From the NCBI GenBank assembly GCA_942492915.1, contig OW818662.1, forward strand, positions 2,356,001 to 2,420,000: a stretch of 64,000 bases of DNA, written 5' to 3'. This stretch comes from Turneriella sp942492915 (GTDB lineage Bacteria; Spirochaetota; Leptospiria; Turneriellales; Turneriellaceae). Positions within the stretch are counted from its first letter, which is position 1, and the number at the start of each line of letters is the position of its first letter. Below the pieces are notes generated by a model, which was not told where the DNA came from, searched no databases, and saw nothing but the letters and a program-made list of their open reading frames with translations. Shown piece by piece: positions 54,001 to 63,575 of the stretch. A program made the position numbers and the translations under genes.

Positions 54001-57000
54001 CCAGTGCTGACGCACTATGCGCGTTGGTCGCCCGCAAGATGCAGTTGCCGTTATCTGGCGTAGCAACGTAGAGATCATCGCCCATCATCGCCATGCCTTC
54101 ATGTTCGCTGACGATGGAGCTGATGTTGTCGACAACACTCGTGTCGAGGTGAATCCTCTTTATACTAGCTACATTGCGAATGCCGACGTAGAGCAGGTTG
54201 CGGGTTGCGTCTAATGCGAGCCCCGAATGGAACCCACCGGTGAGCCCTGGGTCAAACTCGGCCTGAGGCACTGCCTGGCCGGTCAGCAGCGCGCTGTATT
54301 TATAGATCCTCATTGCTGCAGCGCTGCCATCGGGGTTCGTCACATATAGGTTCGTGCCGTCGCTGACCAAATGCCGCATGAGACCAGTCGTTTGGTTGAC
54401 GATGGTCACGAGCGAGGTGGCGCAGTTGGCAGGGTCGCACCGCTGAATCGAACTATCGGTCGCGTTGTCACGGCGCACGAAGAACAGCATATTGCCGATC
54501 ATTGCCATACCGTTGATCGCCGTACCGCCAGAATAGGTAGTTGAGGATAACCCGCGATACAACATATAGTTTAAAGGGGCGGCCGGCACCGCCTGGTAAC
54601 GCCCGCCGACGAGAAAGCCGTCAACGCAGTCGACCCGCATGGTAATGTTAGAACTCAGCGTGCCAAATTGCCGTTGGCGCAGGCTACAAACCTGCCCTGC
54701 CGGTTGAGCGGTGATTCTGAAATTGTAGGTTGCCCCTGCATCGAGCGTCGTTGCCCACGGCGCGCCGAGCGTATTGATGTTGATCGTTGAACTTGCCACT
54801 CCGTCGGTGAGCCCAAACGTCTTTGCCCCGCCGGTATCAAGCCCCTGCACAACCAGCGTGACCGTTGGTTTCGTCGGCATTACCACTGCTGTCACCTTGG
54901 TTTCATTGCCTGCGTTATCGACAGCACCCGCGACGAAATAATACGTGTTCGTCGCAACCGGCACGGTCACATTGATACTCGTCGCAGGGTGCGCTGCCAT
55001 GTGTTGTGCGGTAACGTACGGCCCACCAAATGCGTCGGCGCGGTAAATGTTGTAATACGCAATGCCTGAACCAGCCCCGTCAGTCGCAGCTGACCAGTTC
55101 AGAGTGAAGTTGCCTCCGCCTGTAGAAGTTATGCCAGTCAGGCCCGCGAACGTGGGGGCGGTGTTGTCGCGCCTGATCGTCTTGTAAGTAAAACCCCACT
55201 GATCGATATAGTTGCGCACGCAGATCATCAAGGTGTACTCACCTTCAGCCGCAAAGTTTCCAATGTCAAACGTGCTCACGTTGTTCTGGTTGATATCAGC
55301 GTTTGTGGTGCCAGAAACATTCGCCGGTGAATTGAGTAGCGTGCCATCAATACAGTTGGTACTGTTACGACGAATCTCAAACGGAAGGCCGCCACGAGTG
55401 CTACGCCAGCTCAACGTCGTGCTGGTATAACCAGCTACCGATGAAAGGTGATCGCGCGTATTAGAGACGATCGTGATAGTCGGCAAGATCGAATCGATGC
55501 GGTAAGTTGCCGTTGCGGCCGCCACTGACTTGTTGCCGGCTCTGTCGATGCAACGCCAGCGGTACGTAGTCGTAGTCGCGTCGAGCGGCTGTATCGGTGC
55601 GCCGTATGTGTCGCCCACCGAAGTGACGCCATTCAAGTCAAAGTCTGGTAGTGCAGGCGTCGCAGGCACGCCGCTGCCGACCGCAGTTTCGGTCGCGAAC
55701 GCGACTTTATCCTGATTGTCGCTGCAAGAAAAGACAAGACTCGGCCGCGAGCCATAGTTGCCACCCGCTATGTTTACCACTGGCGTTGAAGGGGCTGTGT
55801 CATCACGTAACAGTGAAAAACTTTCTTGGCCCCAGACTGTGCTTGTTCCCACTGTCGTATTATTACCCACGCAGAGCAATAGCGGATTTTCACCCACTAC
55901 GATGCCTGTTGCGTTGTAGGCGATGGGCGTTGTATTTTCTGCATTCGCCGTACCTGTAGTGAGGCCGCTCGTCACAACTGTACCGCCTGCGCCGCATGAT
56001 GTGCCATTGACGCGCAGCTCCCAATATTTATTCACCTGATTGGTGCTCCAGACAAAATCAGCAGATTGATATGCCTGAGCACCGCTGCTAACACCTGTTA
56101 TCGCGACTGTGGTACCGCTCTTATAAACGTGTGCAAGCGTTACCGTCGGGAAAGTGCTGTCGATGCGGTAAACGCCTGAAGTTCGAATCGCTTCAATATT
56201 GCCAGCCTGATCGATGCAACGGTATTTGTAGATCGTGTGTGTCGGGTCGGCGCTATAGGGCGTTGAAGGCTTGGCATTTGCATTATAAGGTGTACCGGTA
56301 ATTACTGCGCCGGTTGTTGTATTAAAAGTTGGGTCGGCTGCCGCAGAAGCCAATGGATCTACCCCGGTACCAACGGTTGTTGCCGAAGTGTATATCACCT
56401 TATCGGCATTATCAGAGCAGTTGAACGTCAGAGTGCGAGGGCTCGCGTAAAAGCCCGCTGCGGGAGTTAAAGAAGTTGTCGGCGCTGAATCATCGCGCAC
56501 AAGACTGATGACATCGGTTCCGTATTTATTCTGCACGGCATTAGCCACGCAAATCAGTATCTTCTGCGCACCAAGCGCCGTAATAACAGATGTATCGACA
56601 GAGAATGTATGTGTCGTGTTAGCAATTGTTGTTGAATTCGTGGTATCATATGACGCGACGGCAGTGCCTACCGCCACACTCGAAGCGCTTGGCGTGATCG
56701 GCGTGCCCACATTACAATCTTCAGAACCGGTTGTCAGACGAACTGTATAGATTGTACTGTTTGGCGGCGTCGATGGCGGTACATAAACATAGCGCCAGGA
56801 CACATCGATCTGCGCATAACCTCCGTTATTGCTTACGCCATAATGACTGACAGAATTCAGCGTAATGGGTATGTTGACGTTACCCACATATGACACAGTC
56901 GTCGAGCCCGTGATCTTGTTACCATTGTAATCTTTCAAATTCGGGAAATCAAGAAAGATGGGCCCTGAGGTCAGAGAATTCTGCGTCAGCATCAATCTGT

Positions 57001-57310
57001 AAGTAAATTTATTCAGCTGCTGCACAGCATTGACGGTCATATTGGCGGCGCCAGAAAAAACAAAATCTGAGGGTTGAGGATTGTTAAGTTCTTCAGTAAA
57101 AAGCAGGTCAACATGCCCCAGCGTAGAAATAACTTCGCCCTGCAAGGGTGCCAAAGCTCCGTTTGCAGCCAACTGCGGCCGCGTCTTATCCTCTTTAAAA
57201 CACCCCGCCTTATCATTCAAACAATTCGTTTCTTTATCTAACTTCAGAAACGAGCACTGAACAAAGAGAAAAAGAGAGGCAAGCGTGATCGGTTTTACAA
57301 AATTCTGCAT
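51017..57310 (-). CDS. Giant LamG/propeller lipoprotein, copy 2 of the cluster
   Basis: 2097 residues. Signal MQNFVKPITLASLFLFVQC (Cys19), then 'SFLKLDKETNCLNDKAGCFKED'. The domain order is as in the neighbours: an N-terminal Ig-like domain, repeated 'RDDTAPT...' beta modules with regularly spaced cysteines, a fibronectin III domain (about 720-805; 'GSGIAYYNIYRADAFGGPY'), a propeller (about 925-1210) and LamG-like domains ('QVRQ..' type, 'GKIDDVRIYNNTLSAAQIRQLA'; about 1215-2097). It ends 'VECYLSAKYSIPLAAGVVCP', nearly identical to the 44430 copy. 197 bases separate its stop from that copy's start. Its first 80 coding bases are almost identical to those of the 57443 copy. Confidence 0.87.
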   Translation of the reverse strand: MQNFVKPITLASLFLFVQCSFLKLDKETNCLNDKAGCFKEDKTRPQLAANGALAPLQGEVISTLGHVDLLFTEELNNPQPSDFVFSGAANMTVNAVQQLNKFTYRLMLTQNSLTSGPIFLDFPNLKDYNGNKITGSTTVSYVGNVNIPITLNSVSHYGVSNNGGYAQIDVSWRYVYVPPSTPPNSTIYTVRLTTGSEDCNVGTPITPSASSVAVGTAVASYDTTNSTTIANTTHTFSVDTSVITALGAQKILICVANAVQNKYGTDVISLVRDDSAPTTSLTPAAGFYASPRTLTFNCSDNADKVIYTSATTVGTGVDPLASAAADPTFNTTTGAVITGTPYNANAKPSTPYSADPTHTIYKYRCIDQAGNIEAIRTSGVYRIDSTFPTVTLAHVYKSGTTVAITGVSSGAQAYQSADFVWSTNQVNKYWELRVNGTSCGAGGTVVTSGLTTGTANAENTTPIAYNATGIVVGENPLLLCVGNNTTVGTSTVWGQESFSLLRDDTAPSTPVVNIAGGNYGSRPSLVFSCSDNQDKVAFATETAVGSGVPATPALPDFDLNGVTSVGDTYGAPIQPLDATTTTYRWRCIDRAGNKSVAAATATYRIDSILPTITIVSNTRDHLSSVAGYTSTTLSWRSTRGGLPFEIRRNSTNCIDGTLLNSPANVSGTTNADINQNNVSTFDIGNFAAEGEYTLMICVRNYIDQWGFTYKTIRRDNTAPTFAGLTGITSTGGGNFTLNWSAATDGAGSGIAYYNIYRADAFGGPYVTAQHMAAHPATSINVTVPVATNTYYFVAGAVDNAGNETKVTAVVMPTKPTVTLVVQGLDTGGAKTFGLTDGVASSTININTLGAPWATTLDAGATYNFRITAQPAGQVCSLRQRQFGTLSSNITMRVDCVDGFLVGGRYQAVPAAPLNYMLYRGLSSTTYSGGTAINGMAMIGNMLFFVRRDNATDSSIQRCDPANCATSLVTIVNQTTGLMRHLVSDGTNLYVTNPDGSAAAMRIYKYSALLTGQAVPQAEFDPGLTGGFHSGLALDATRNLLYVGIRNVASIKRIHLDTSVVDNISSIVSEHEGMAMMGDDLYVATPDNGNCILRATNAHSASALALYAGSCGATESYADGALLNARFARAHGIVSDGTDLYVAEFSGNRIRRIDVRKGIVSTIAGGGASGTNGTGPDAGFGSLFAMTTDGRKIYASEGGNARLRVVADLGLVGYWPLNAATADYASAVATNYALSATGSFTTPSGRYNETNGSYRFDGSNYLEVADQNQYDLSSEYTISVWINRNAAGVMRIVDKATVNNCDGYNLDIVSDNRLRLLYCIVNGVGQDVLSGTAVPVNQWVHVLATFSSSRQQARLYINGHLDAEKATGAGVSLTNALPLRLGADSSGLNGFSGAMADVRLYNRVLSEGEINELAQDALSTQVGASFNTGATGLLSHYEFSNSNLPGGPIGISLGNGPLPSLTTGKDGDANGAKRYVAVNSQYHYNNGTTGYPIGNQARTQCVWVNPASYPSGNYYGIIQYGSNFANGKSGLFMRENSGSHYLVMPGGGNDHEVEFKLPLNAWTHICGSYDGTMARLYVNGREQGSAGSFPAWSTQTGSLGIGRDLTLTNYFDGKIDDVRIYNNTLSAAQIRQLAMQVPAGLVARYDFNGDTKDASGFGNDAAAATATPTADRLGIATSAYNFSGVSQTITVPHAAALNPAANVSVSVWVRPASLPAAGQVYFIVAKDIYGASGYGLELFNSAGTQRIVWATPGTIGPHYDYQLPLNAYSHIVVTQTGTTINLYVNGALLTPSVVAGNAFPASSTANLLIGGDANQGTGYFQGDIDDVRLYSRVLSAAEIRALAGYHPMQVTNFSTSTKLHLQSETALCGGSACTNNASISSWPDSSGTGNSVSQVTATNQPIWIANGIGGKPSLQFDQSNDFMINASGAGLNTFNFAHFAVIKSSTTNSFPVMSLGTSCGVDDVIFGSDGSGSEYGYGPCNVGLATSGALSAMTTLTPQIFAITGTPTVQGNIYTNGVAGTPYSMAAGAITPGPTLTIGARYGGTGFFYGGLIAEELFFNAPLSATSVYNAPYTDRQIVECYLSAKYSIPLAAGVVCP

Positions 57311-57442
57311 ATAGGTTCTGCCTGCACGTGGTATTCACCACCAACAGAGCTTACCCGTTACGCTGTAACCGTCCAGCGTTTTTCGGGTGCAATTAACCTG
57401 TCCAAATACCCGATACGGTACATCGAGAAATAGGCACTTCGT

Positions 57443-60400
57443 CTACTGTTCGACGCAATAGAGACGCCGGGCAGAGGGGCACACGTCGGTGGTCGAATAG
57501 GCAGCGCTGCTCGTCAGCGCATCGACCTGACCTATTGCACCGTTGACGCCGCCGTTCCAATCACCGCAGTCGAGATCGATTCCCAGGCTATTACCTACCT
57601 GCCAGCCGGTTGTGAGTCCAGTCCAGGCATAGACTGCGGTACCCGAAATGGCATTGGTTAATGTACCGAATGGATAAATAGCACTGGTGTTCGCCGTGAA
57701 AACCGGCAATACTCCTGCAGCTTGCACGTACGTCACCTGCGGCTGAAAAACCCAATCGACGTTTTCGAGCAAACCCGAGCTGCTGCAGTTGGCAGCACTA
57801 CATGCACGGCGCGTAGAACCATTGACCAGCATCGCCTTGTATTTTGCGCCATTGGGTTTCGCCGTATCGCTGTCGCAGATTGCGTCGGCACCAGCAATAC
57901 CTCCCAGACTGCCGGTCGGTTGGCTGTTGCTGACAAAAATGCGCTTGTTCGCGTGCTGCACCAGCGCACGAATTTCTGTCGCTGTCAGCGCGCGATTATA
58001 GATGCGTACATCGTCGATGCTGCCGGCAAACAGATTGTTGTACTTCGCGATCAATAGATCTTGATTATTGTTGAATTCTGGCTTGCCGCCGCCGAAGTTG
58101 CAGTCGCCGATTTGCGTACCATTCGCATAGACATAGACTTTTTGCGTATTTGCATTTGCAGTTGCCGCGACGTGGGATTGAACATCGAGCGGCGGTGACC
58201 AACTCGTGACGCAGTCACTGTCTACCCCCTGCCCTTTGCCTCTGAATATGAGCTTACCGCCTGCATCGATGAAAAGCCCGCCACCCATACCGCCGAGCCC
58301 GCCGCCGATGCCGTTCCAGTTGTGTACGATACCGGCGTCGTTCACTGCCACGGCGGGCATGATCCACGCGGCAAATGTCGCATCATAAATGGTATTCTGC
58401 AGACGATTGCCACCCAAAGAACTTGAACTGCCATTAAACTTGTAGGCAGTGCTGTTGAAGCCGAACCGGTCGTCTGTCGGCGACGCATCACTGTTCGTGA
58501 GATCATTTGCATAACCGCTATTGTCTTTCAGATCACCCGTGAAATCGTAATGGTGCACGAGTCCTACCGGTACTGCGACTGCAAGGTGTCTGATTTCCGT
58601 TGCAGTAAGTGCTTTGTTATAGATGCGCACGTCGTCGATGTGTCCATTGAAATTATAGACATCGGCATTATATACCCGCTTGCCAATGCGCAGCGCGCCC
58701 GGGGCTGTCTCGAATACTTGCGCTGACGAAGCGAGCGGAACAACTTCATTCCCGTTCACGTACAGGCGCGTTGTCGAGCCGTCGTTGGTACCACAGACAT
58801 GAGTCCAGCTTCTGATCGGCAGGGTAACGGCTGCGTCGACAGAGTCGCCGATCTTGGTCATGGATATGCGGTAGTCGCCCGAACCGGGAGAATAGTAGAC
58901 CAACTCAGAACTTTTGAACAGCGCCGATGTCGAACCAAAGCTGATGACCGGGTAACGGCCGCCGACGGCCGGCTGCCGATTCGGTTTTACGAAAGCGCAG
59001 AGTGTACGAGGCTGTGCGCCAGTGGGCAGACCGATTGCGGCGGTCTGTTCGAGAAAGCTTCCCGAAGTGCCGTCAAGGCCGACAGCACCGGGGTAATCCC
59101 CCTCTTTGCCGTCGACAGGGCCTGCCGATGAATTCGTAACCGCATGACCAAGACCGCCATAATCACCAGTGCCGAGAGAATCGAATTCGTAGTGGCTCAA
59201 GAGTTCTGTCGCCCGCCTGTTGTACGACTTGCCGACCAGGTTTTCATCGGCGTCCTGCGCCAACTGGTTAATTTCTGCGTCACTGAGCGCACGCGCATAG
59301 AGCCGAAGATCAGAGATTGCGCCCGTAAAAAATTCCGTTATGGCCCCGGCCCCCCGGCCGACGAAGATTTGCGTGATCGCATTTACATTCGGCCTTTGCG
59401 TCGCTGAACCATCACCACGCGCTGCCAGGTGGCCATTGATGTAAAGTGACCAGATATTCGAACCGCGGCAAACCATCGTAGCATGGGTCCATGTGTTTGC
59501 TGCCGCAGTCACTCCCGACCCGATGCCACCGGCGCCACCGAAAAGGATTGTTGGTGTACCATTGTCGGCAAGTAGCAGGCCGAACCCGCTGGCACCTGAA
59601 TTGCCATTATGAAAAATCACCTGGTTGTTGCCCGTCGATGGCGTCGTCGCTTTGAACCAAACCGCGGCCGAGACGTTGCATGCATTGCCAGCCGTGAGCG
59701 GGCTCGTCGCCTGCAACTGTGTATTGGTGCCATTAAATTGTATGGCCGTTTCTTTGCCAAAGCGGTCGGTGACATAGCTTGTTGTACCGCTTACCCAGCC
59801 CATATCGTTCGTCGTACTGTTTTGCCCGTTATAGTCGCCTAATTCGGTGTTCACGTGCAAAGGCCAGTAACCGCGCAGACCCGATTCTTCGAGACGTATG
59901 ATGCGCTTGTCAGCCCCGTGCAGGCCAATATAGAACCGTCTACCATCGCTGCCTATGCCGACGGGCGAAGAGATACGAGTCCCGGGGCCTGTACCATTCG
60001 TGTAGAGCCCACTCACCCCATCGCCTACCAGTGTAATGACCCTGCCGGTCGAAAGGTTTAAGCTGCGAACATAGTGGCCACCATACTCCGTGAAATATAT
60101 GTTATTGTACCCATCATAAATCATGTCATGGGGTGAATTCAGTCGCGCTGCCGTGCCCGCGTTGTCTTCATGACCAAAGGTTAAACTTGTGCCTGCGACA
60201 ATACTTGCCGCACCGCCTGCCTTTAGCGCGCGGTAGATTGCATGCGATCCATCGAGTGTTAGGTACAGATAATTGCCAGCGACTGCGATGGCGATTGGGC
60301 CAGCAGGCAGTGCCGAGATAACGGTTGTTTTGACACCTGAGCGCAGATCAACGCGTATGATCGCGTTCGCGCCCTTGTCGGCAACATAGGCATAAACGCC

Positions 60401-63400
60401 GTCGAGTGCGACGCCGAAGGGGTTGGTGAAACCCGTGGCAACCTCTACGGGACTCGCGCTGCCGAAGATAACCTTGTACAATTTATTTTCAGGTGCCAGC
60501 ATCGTGAAATAGAGATTCGTGCCATCGCTCGCGAGACCACGCACCACACCCGTTAATCCCGTAAGTTCTGCGCTCACGGTACTGCCACCGATCGGCACAG
60601 AATAGAGACAGTAAGCGACACCAGCACCTGCGTCGCAGTCAAGGTCACTGCCATAATAGATTGTATTGCCAGCGACTGCTATTGAGTTGGGGTTGCCCAG
60701 CGACCCGCTTGCATAGCTCGAAGCATGCACAACCGCCGAAGTCCGATAGAGCATCGGCGGCAGCGGCGACGGCGGACGCGACTGAAACCTGCCTGCGATC
60801 ATCACGCCGTCGACGCAGTAAATCTGTACGGTCAGATTCGCCGATAAGGTTCCGAATTGTCTGCCCCTGATTGCGCAAACTTGACCAACGGGCTGAGAGC
60901 TGATATCGAGGTTATACGTTTGCCCCAGCGCCAGCGAAGTGGCGAACAGAGTGCCGGGCGCGGAAGCATTATTACTGATGACCGAAGTGGCACCAGAACC
61001 ATCGGCAAACGTGAAATTCTTTCCGGCACCAAGGCCATTGACCACAAGACGAACTTCAGGCTTGGTTGAGAGTGGTGAAACTGTCACCTTGGTTTCATTA
61101 CCCGCATTGTCGACCGCGCCCGCAGCAAAGTAATAAGTGAGCAGCGGGTCAGGCACCGTAACGCTAATCGACGTATTCGGATGCGCAGCGACGTGAGACA
61201 CCGTATTGTATGGCCCGGCGACACTCGTTGCACGGTAGATATTGTAAAATGCGACGCCAGACCCGCCATCGGCTGCCCCGGTCCAGTTGAGCGTGAACTG
61301 GCCTGACGCTCCGGGCGAAAGCGTCGTCAGGCCAGCGAATGTTGGGAAACCGTTGTCGCGCGTCACATTCACCGCGGTTGTTTGGTGGCTGCTTGCGCCC
61401 AGCAGGTTGTAGACGCATGCACGAATCGGGTAGGTCACGCCATTGGCAGGAAAAGAAGCTACTGGTAGTACGACAGGATTGTTAGCGCTGGCAGTCGTGA
61501 TTGTCCCAGACGCAATGGTCTCACCCGGTGTACCAGTGTGATCGCAATTCGCGACGCGGCGAATGCGGTAGACCAGATCGGCCCGGGTTGAAGTAAATGT
61601 GAACGTCGTATCTGTGTAAGCTCCGGCATTGCCGCTGACTGCAGCGCGGCTCAGGCTCACGAAATTCACGATAGGCAAAGTTGCATCAATCGTGTACCTC
61701 GTGCTGCCGGCAGTCGCCACATTGCCTGCACGATCAATACAATTGAAAGTGTAGCGGGTTGTTCTGCGGTCTTCAGGTGACAGCGCCGTTGTCTGTTCAA
61801 TACCGTCGGTGATGTCGCCCGAAGTGGTGTTGTAAACAGGTACGGTGGGCAACGCTGGCAGCGTCAGACCGTCAGCTACGGTAGTTTTGTACGCCACTTT
61901 ATGCACGCTGCCGAACGTATCGTCGCAGGTAAACTGCACGCTCTGCAGCGCTCCGTAATCTCCCGTTACTACAGAGGGAGTTATGGTCGGTACCGTGTCG
62001 TCGCGCGTGATTTCGAGGTATGCCGTGCCCCACTGAATGCCGGTACCCGCAACGCAGATGCGTACCGGGTAAGTCGTGTTCATGCTGGTGAAGTGTGTAG
62101 TGATATCAAGAGGTACAGTCGTCGTTACCCCCGGTGTCACATCGGTCACTCCGTTGGCGAGTTCAACACCATCGCCGCCGCCATCGCAAGTCGTGCCGTT
62201 GCGGCGGATGCTGTATGCTTTGGCAGTCTGATCGGTTGAAAACGTTAAACTCGTCGTCGGGTTTATCGCAGAAAGGTAGCGGCGATAGGTGCCCAGGTTC
62301 ACAGCAACACCAGGGATAGTACTATCAATATAATATTGCACTGGCGCTACGAGAGCAGCGCTCAGGTTGCCCGCGATGTCGATGCAACGCCAAATAAATT
62401 TTGTGTAGGTCGGGTTCGATGGGTTGGTTGCCGCGAGACTTGTACCGTACGGTAATCCCGTGACAATATTACCCGTAGCCGGATCAAAAGTTGGCGCGGC
62501 AGGGTCTGCTGGTGCTGCACCCTGCTGCGAAATACTTGTGTAAGCAATCTTGTCGGCATTGTTGCTGCACGTGAGTTCGATCGACTGCGGGTCTTTGTAA
62601 CTGCCGCCTGCGGGGCTGAAGCTCAGCGTCGGCGCCACATCGTCACGAATAATCAGAGCCGATGCGCGATTCGCAGCGTTGGGATTGTTCGCATTGCTGA
62701 TGCAAACCACGAGCCGGTTTATGCCCGAGGTGAATGTAGCCGCAGGCACGTTCACGGTAATTTCATTGGGCCCACCCGCCGCCGCGTCTGGCGCAAGGTT
62801 TGAACCGCTGGCGAGCACACTGCCGATAGTGCAATCAATTGCTCCACTTGTGAGCCTGACTTCGTAACTATTCGCATTTGAAACGTCTGCAGTATACTCA
62901 TGGTGGAATTTTAACTGAACCGATGCGTAGCCACCGGCAGTACTCACGCCGTTGTGGTTCACACTGCTGCGTATGGGTATGTTCACATTTCCGGTGAACT
63001 CGACCGGCACAGCTGTATCCATGAGGTTGTTATTGTAATCTTTCAACTGAGCGATATCGAGCTCGACAGACCCGGTGCTGCTCAGAGAACCGCTGACCAG
63101 AAGGCGGTATGTGTAGGTGGACAACCGCTGCACTGAAATGATAGTAAAATTGTGCACGGTATCATTTGTGATAAACCTAAAAGTTGTAGCCCGATCTCCA
63201 TCTTTAATTTCTTCGGTAAATGTCACATCGATGTGCGCCAATTCTGATACACTATTCGCACCGTCTCGCACGGGATATGTCTCAAACGAATGCACCCGCG
63301 GCCGCGTTTTATCCTCTTTAAAACACCCCGCCTTATCGTTCAAACAGTTCGTCTCTGGGTCTAACTTCAGAAAGGAGCAGGTTATAAAGAAGAAACTGCT

Positions 63401-63442
63401 GAAAAGAATAACTACCCGATAAGCTGAATTGAACATTTTCAC
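57443..63442 (-). CDS. Giant LamG/propeller lipoprotein with C-terminal DUF1554, copy 1
   Basis: 1999 residues. Signal MKMFNSAYRVVILFSSFFFITC (Cys22), then 'SFLKLDPETNCLNDKAGCFKED'. The order is as in the two other copies up to the third LamG-like domain: Ig-like, 'RDDTVPT' modules, fibronectin III (about 690-780), propeller (about 908-1185) and LamG domains (1190-1830). The C-terminus is different: residues about 1833-1999 form a DUF1554 domain ('KRIFVSNSQPTGSLGGIAGADAICDSD', 'RRACSAANCSSSGLLENVDWVF', 'WTGLTTGW', final 'CPSARRLYCVEQ'), a lectin-like fold known from Leptospira surface proteins. Likely the first gene of the cluster. Confidence 0.88.
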   Translation of the reverse strand: MKMFNSAYRVVILFSSFFFITCSFLKLDPETNCLNDKAGCFKEDKTRPRVHSFETYPVRDGANSVSELAHIDVTFTEEIKDGDRATTFRFITNDTVHNFTIISVQRLSTYTYRLLVSGSLSSTGSVELDIAQLKDYNNNLMDTAVPVEFTGNVNIPIRSSVNHNGVSTAGGYASVQLKFHHEYTADVSNANSYEVRLTSGAIDCTIGSVLASGSNLAPDAAAGGPNEITVNVPAATFTSGINRLVVCISNANNPNAANRASALIIRDDVAPTLSFSPAGGSYKDPQSIELTCSNNADKIAYTSISQQGAAPADPAAPTFDPATGNIVTGLPYGTSLAATNPSNPTYTKFIWRCIDIAGNLSAALVAPVQYYIDSTIPGVAVNLGTYRRYLSAINPTTSLTFSTDQTAKAYSIRRNGTTCDGGGDGVELANGVTDVTPGVTTTVPLDITTHFTSMNTTYPVRICVAGTGIQWGTAYLEITRDDTVPTITPSVVTGDYGALQSVQFTCDDTFGSVHKVAYKTTVADGLTLPALPTVPVYNTTSGDITDGIEQTTALSPEDRRTTRYTFNCIDRAGNVATAGSTRYTIDATLPIVNFVSLSRAAVSGNAGAYTDTTFTFTSTRADLVYRIRRVANCDHTGTPGETIASGTITTASANNPVVLPVASFPANGVTYPIRACVYNLLGASSHQTTAVNVTRDNGFPTFAGLTTLSPGASGQFTLNWTGAADGGSGVAFYNIYRATSVAGPYNTVSHVAAHPNTSISVTVPDPLLTYYFAAGAVDNAGNETKVTVSPLSTKPEVRLVVNGLGAGKNFTFADGSGATSVISNNASAPGTLFATSLALGQTYNLDISSQPVGQVCAIRGRQFGTLSANLTVQIYCVDGVMIAGRFQSRPPSPLPPMLYRTSAVVHASSYASGSLGNPNSIAVAGNTIYYGSDLDCDAGAGVAYCLYSVPIGGSTVSAELTGLTGVVRGLASDGTNLYFTMLAPENKLYKVIFGSASPVEVATGFTNPFGVALDGVYAYVADKGANAIIRVDLRSGVKTTVISALPAGPIAIAVAGNYLYLTLDGSHAIYRALKAGGAASIVAGTSLTFGHEDNAGTAARLNSPHDMIYDGYNNIYFTEYGGHYVRSLNLSTGRVITLVGDGVSGLYTNGTGPGTRISSPVGIGSDGRRFYIGLHGADKRIIRLEESGLRGYWPLHVNTELGDYNGQNSTTNDMGWVSGTTSYVTDRFGKETAIQFNGTNTQLQATSPLTAGNACNVSAAVWFKATTPSTGNNQVIFHNGNSGASGFGLLLADNGTPTILFGGAGGIGSGVTAAANTWTHATMVCRGSNIWSLYINGHLAARGDGSATQRPNVNAITQIFVGRGAGAITEFFTGAISDLRLYARALSDAEINQLAQDADENLVGKSYNRRATELLSHYEFDSLGTGDYGGLGHAVTNSSAGPVDGKEGDYPGAVGLDGTSGSFLEQTAAIGLPTGAQPRTLCAFVKPNRQPAVGGRYPVISFGSTSALFKSSELVYYSPGSGDYRISMTKIGDSVDAAVTLPIRSWTHVCGTNDGSTTRLYVNGNEVVPLASSAQVFETAPGALRIGKRVYNADVYNFNGHIDDVRIYNKALTATEIRHLAVAVPVGLVHHYDFTGDLKDNSGYANDLTNSDASPTDDRFGFNSTAYKFNGSSSSLGGNRLQNTIYDATFAAWIMPAVAVNDAGIVHNWNGIGGGLGGMGGGLFIDAGGKLIFRGKGQGVDSDCVTSWSPPLDVQSHVAATANANTQKVYVYANGTQIGDCNFGGGKPEFNNNQDLLIAKYNNLFAGSIDDVRIYNRALTATEIRALVQHANKRIFVSNSQPTGSLGGIAGADAICDSDTAKPNGAKYKAMLVNGSTRRACSAANCSSSGLLENVDWVFQPQVTYVQAAGVLPVFTANTSAIYPFGTLTNAISGTAVYAWTGLTTGWQVGNSLGIDLDCGDWNGGVNGAIGQVDALTSSAAYSTTDVCPSARRLYCVEQ

Positions 63443-63491
63443 CGTTTTTACTTGAATTTAGCCATGCAGCGGCCCTATGAGGCGAGGCTGC

Positions 63492-63521
63492 GCTATACAG
63501 AAGCTTACCATTTCAGGCCAA
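63492..63521 (-). promoter_or_regulatory. Candidate promoter of the giant lipoprotein cluster
   Basis: On the minus strand TTGGCC, 18 bases, then TATAGC preceded by TG (extended -10), about 50 bases before the start codon at 63442. The match to consensus is moderate. The 63443-63575 gap holds no gene. Confidence 0.3.
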
Positions 63522-63575
63522 AAAGTCTGCATTTTTTTGGCACGAACCGGCAAATTCTCGCTCCCCATCAATATA

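Noticed and set aside
44430..63442. CRISPR-like or satellite repeats within the giant lipoprotein genes
   Set aside because: The repetition is at protein-domain level with diverged DNA; there are no short identical repeats with uniform spacers.
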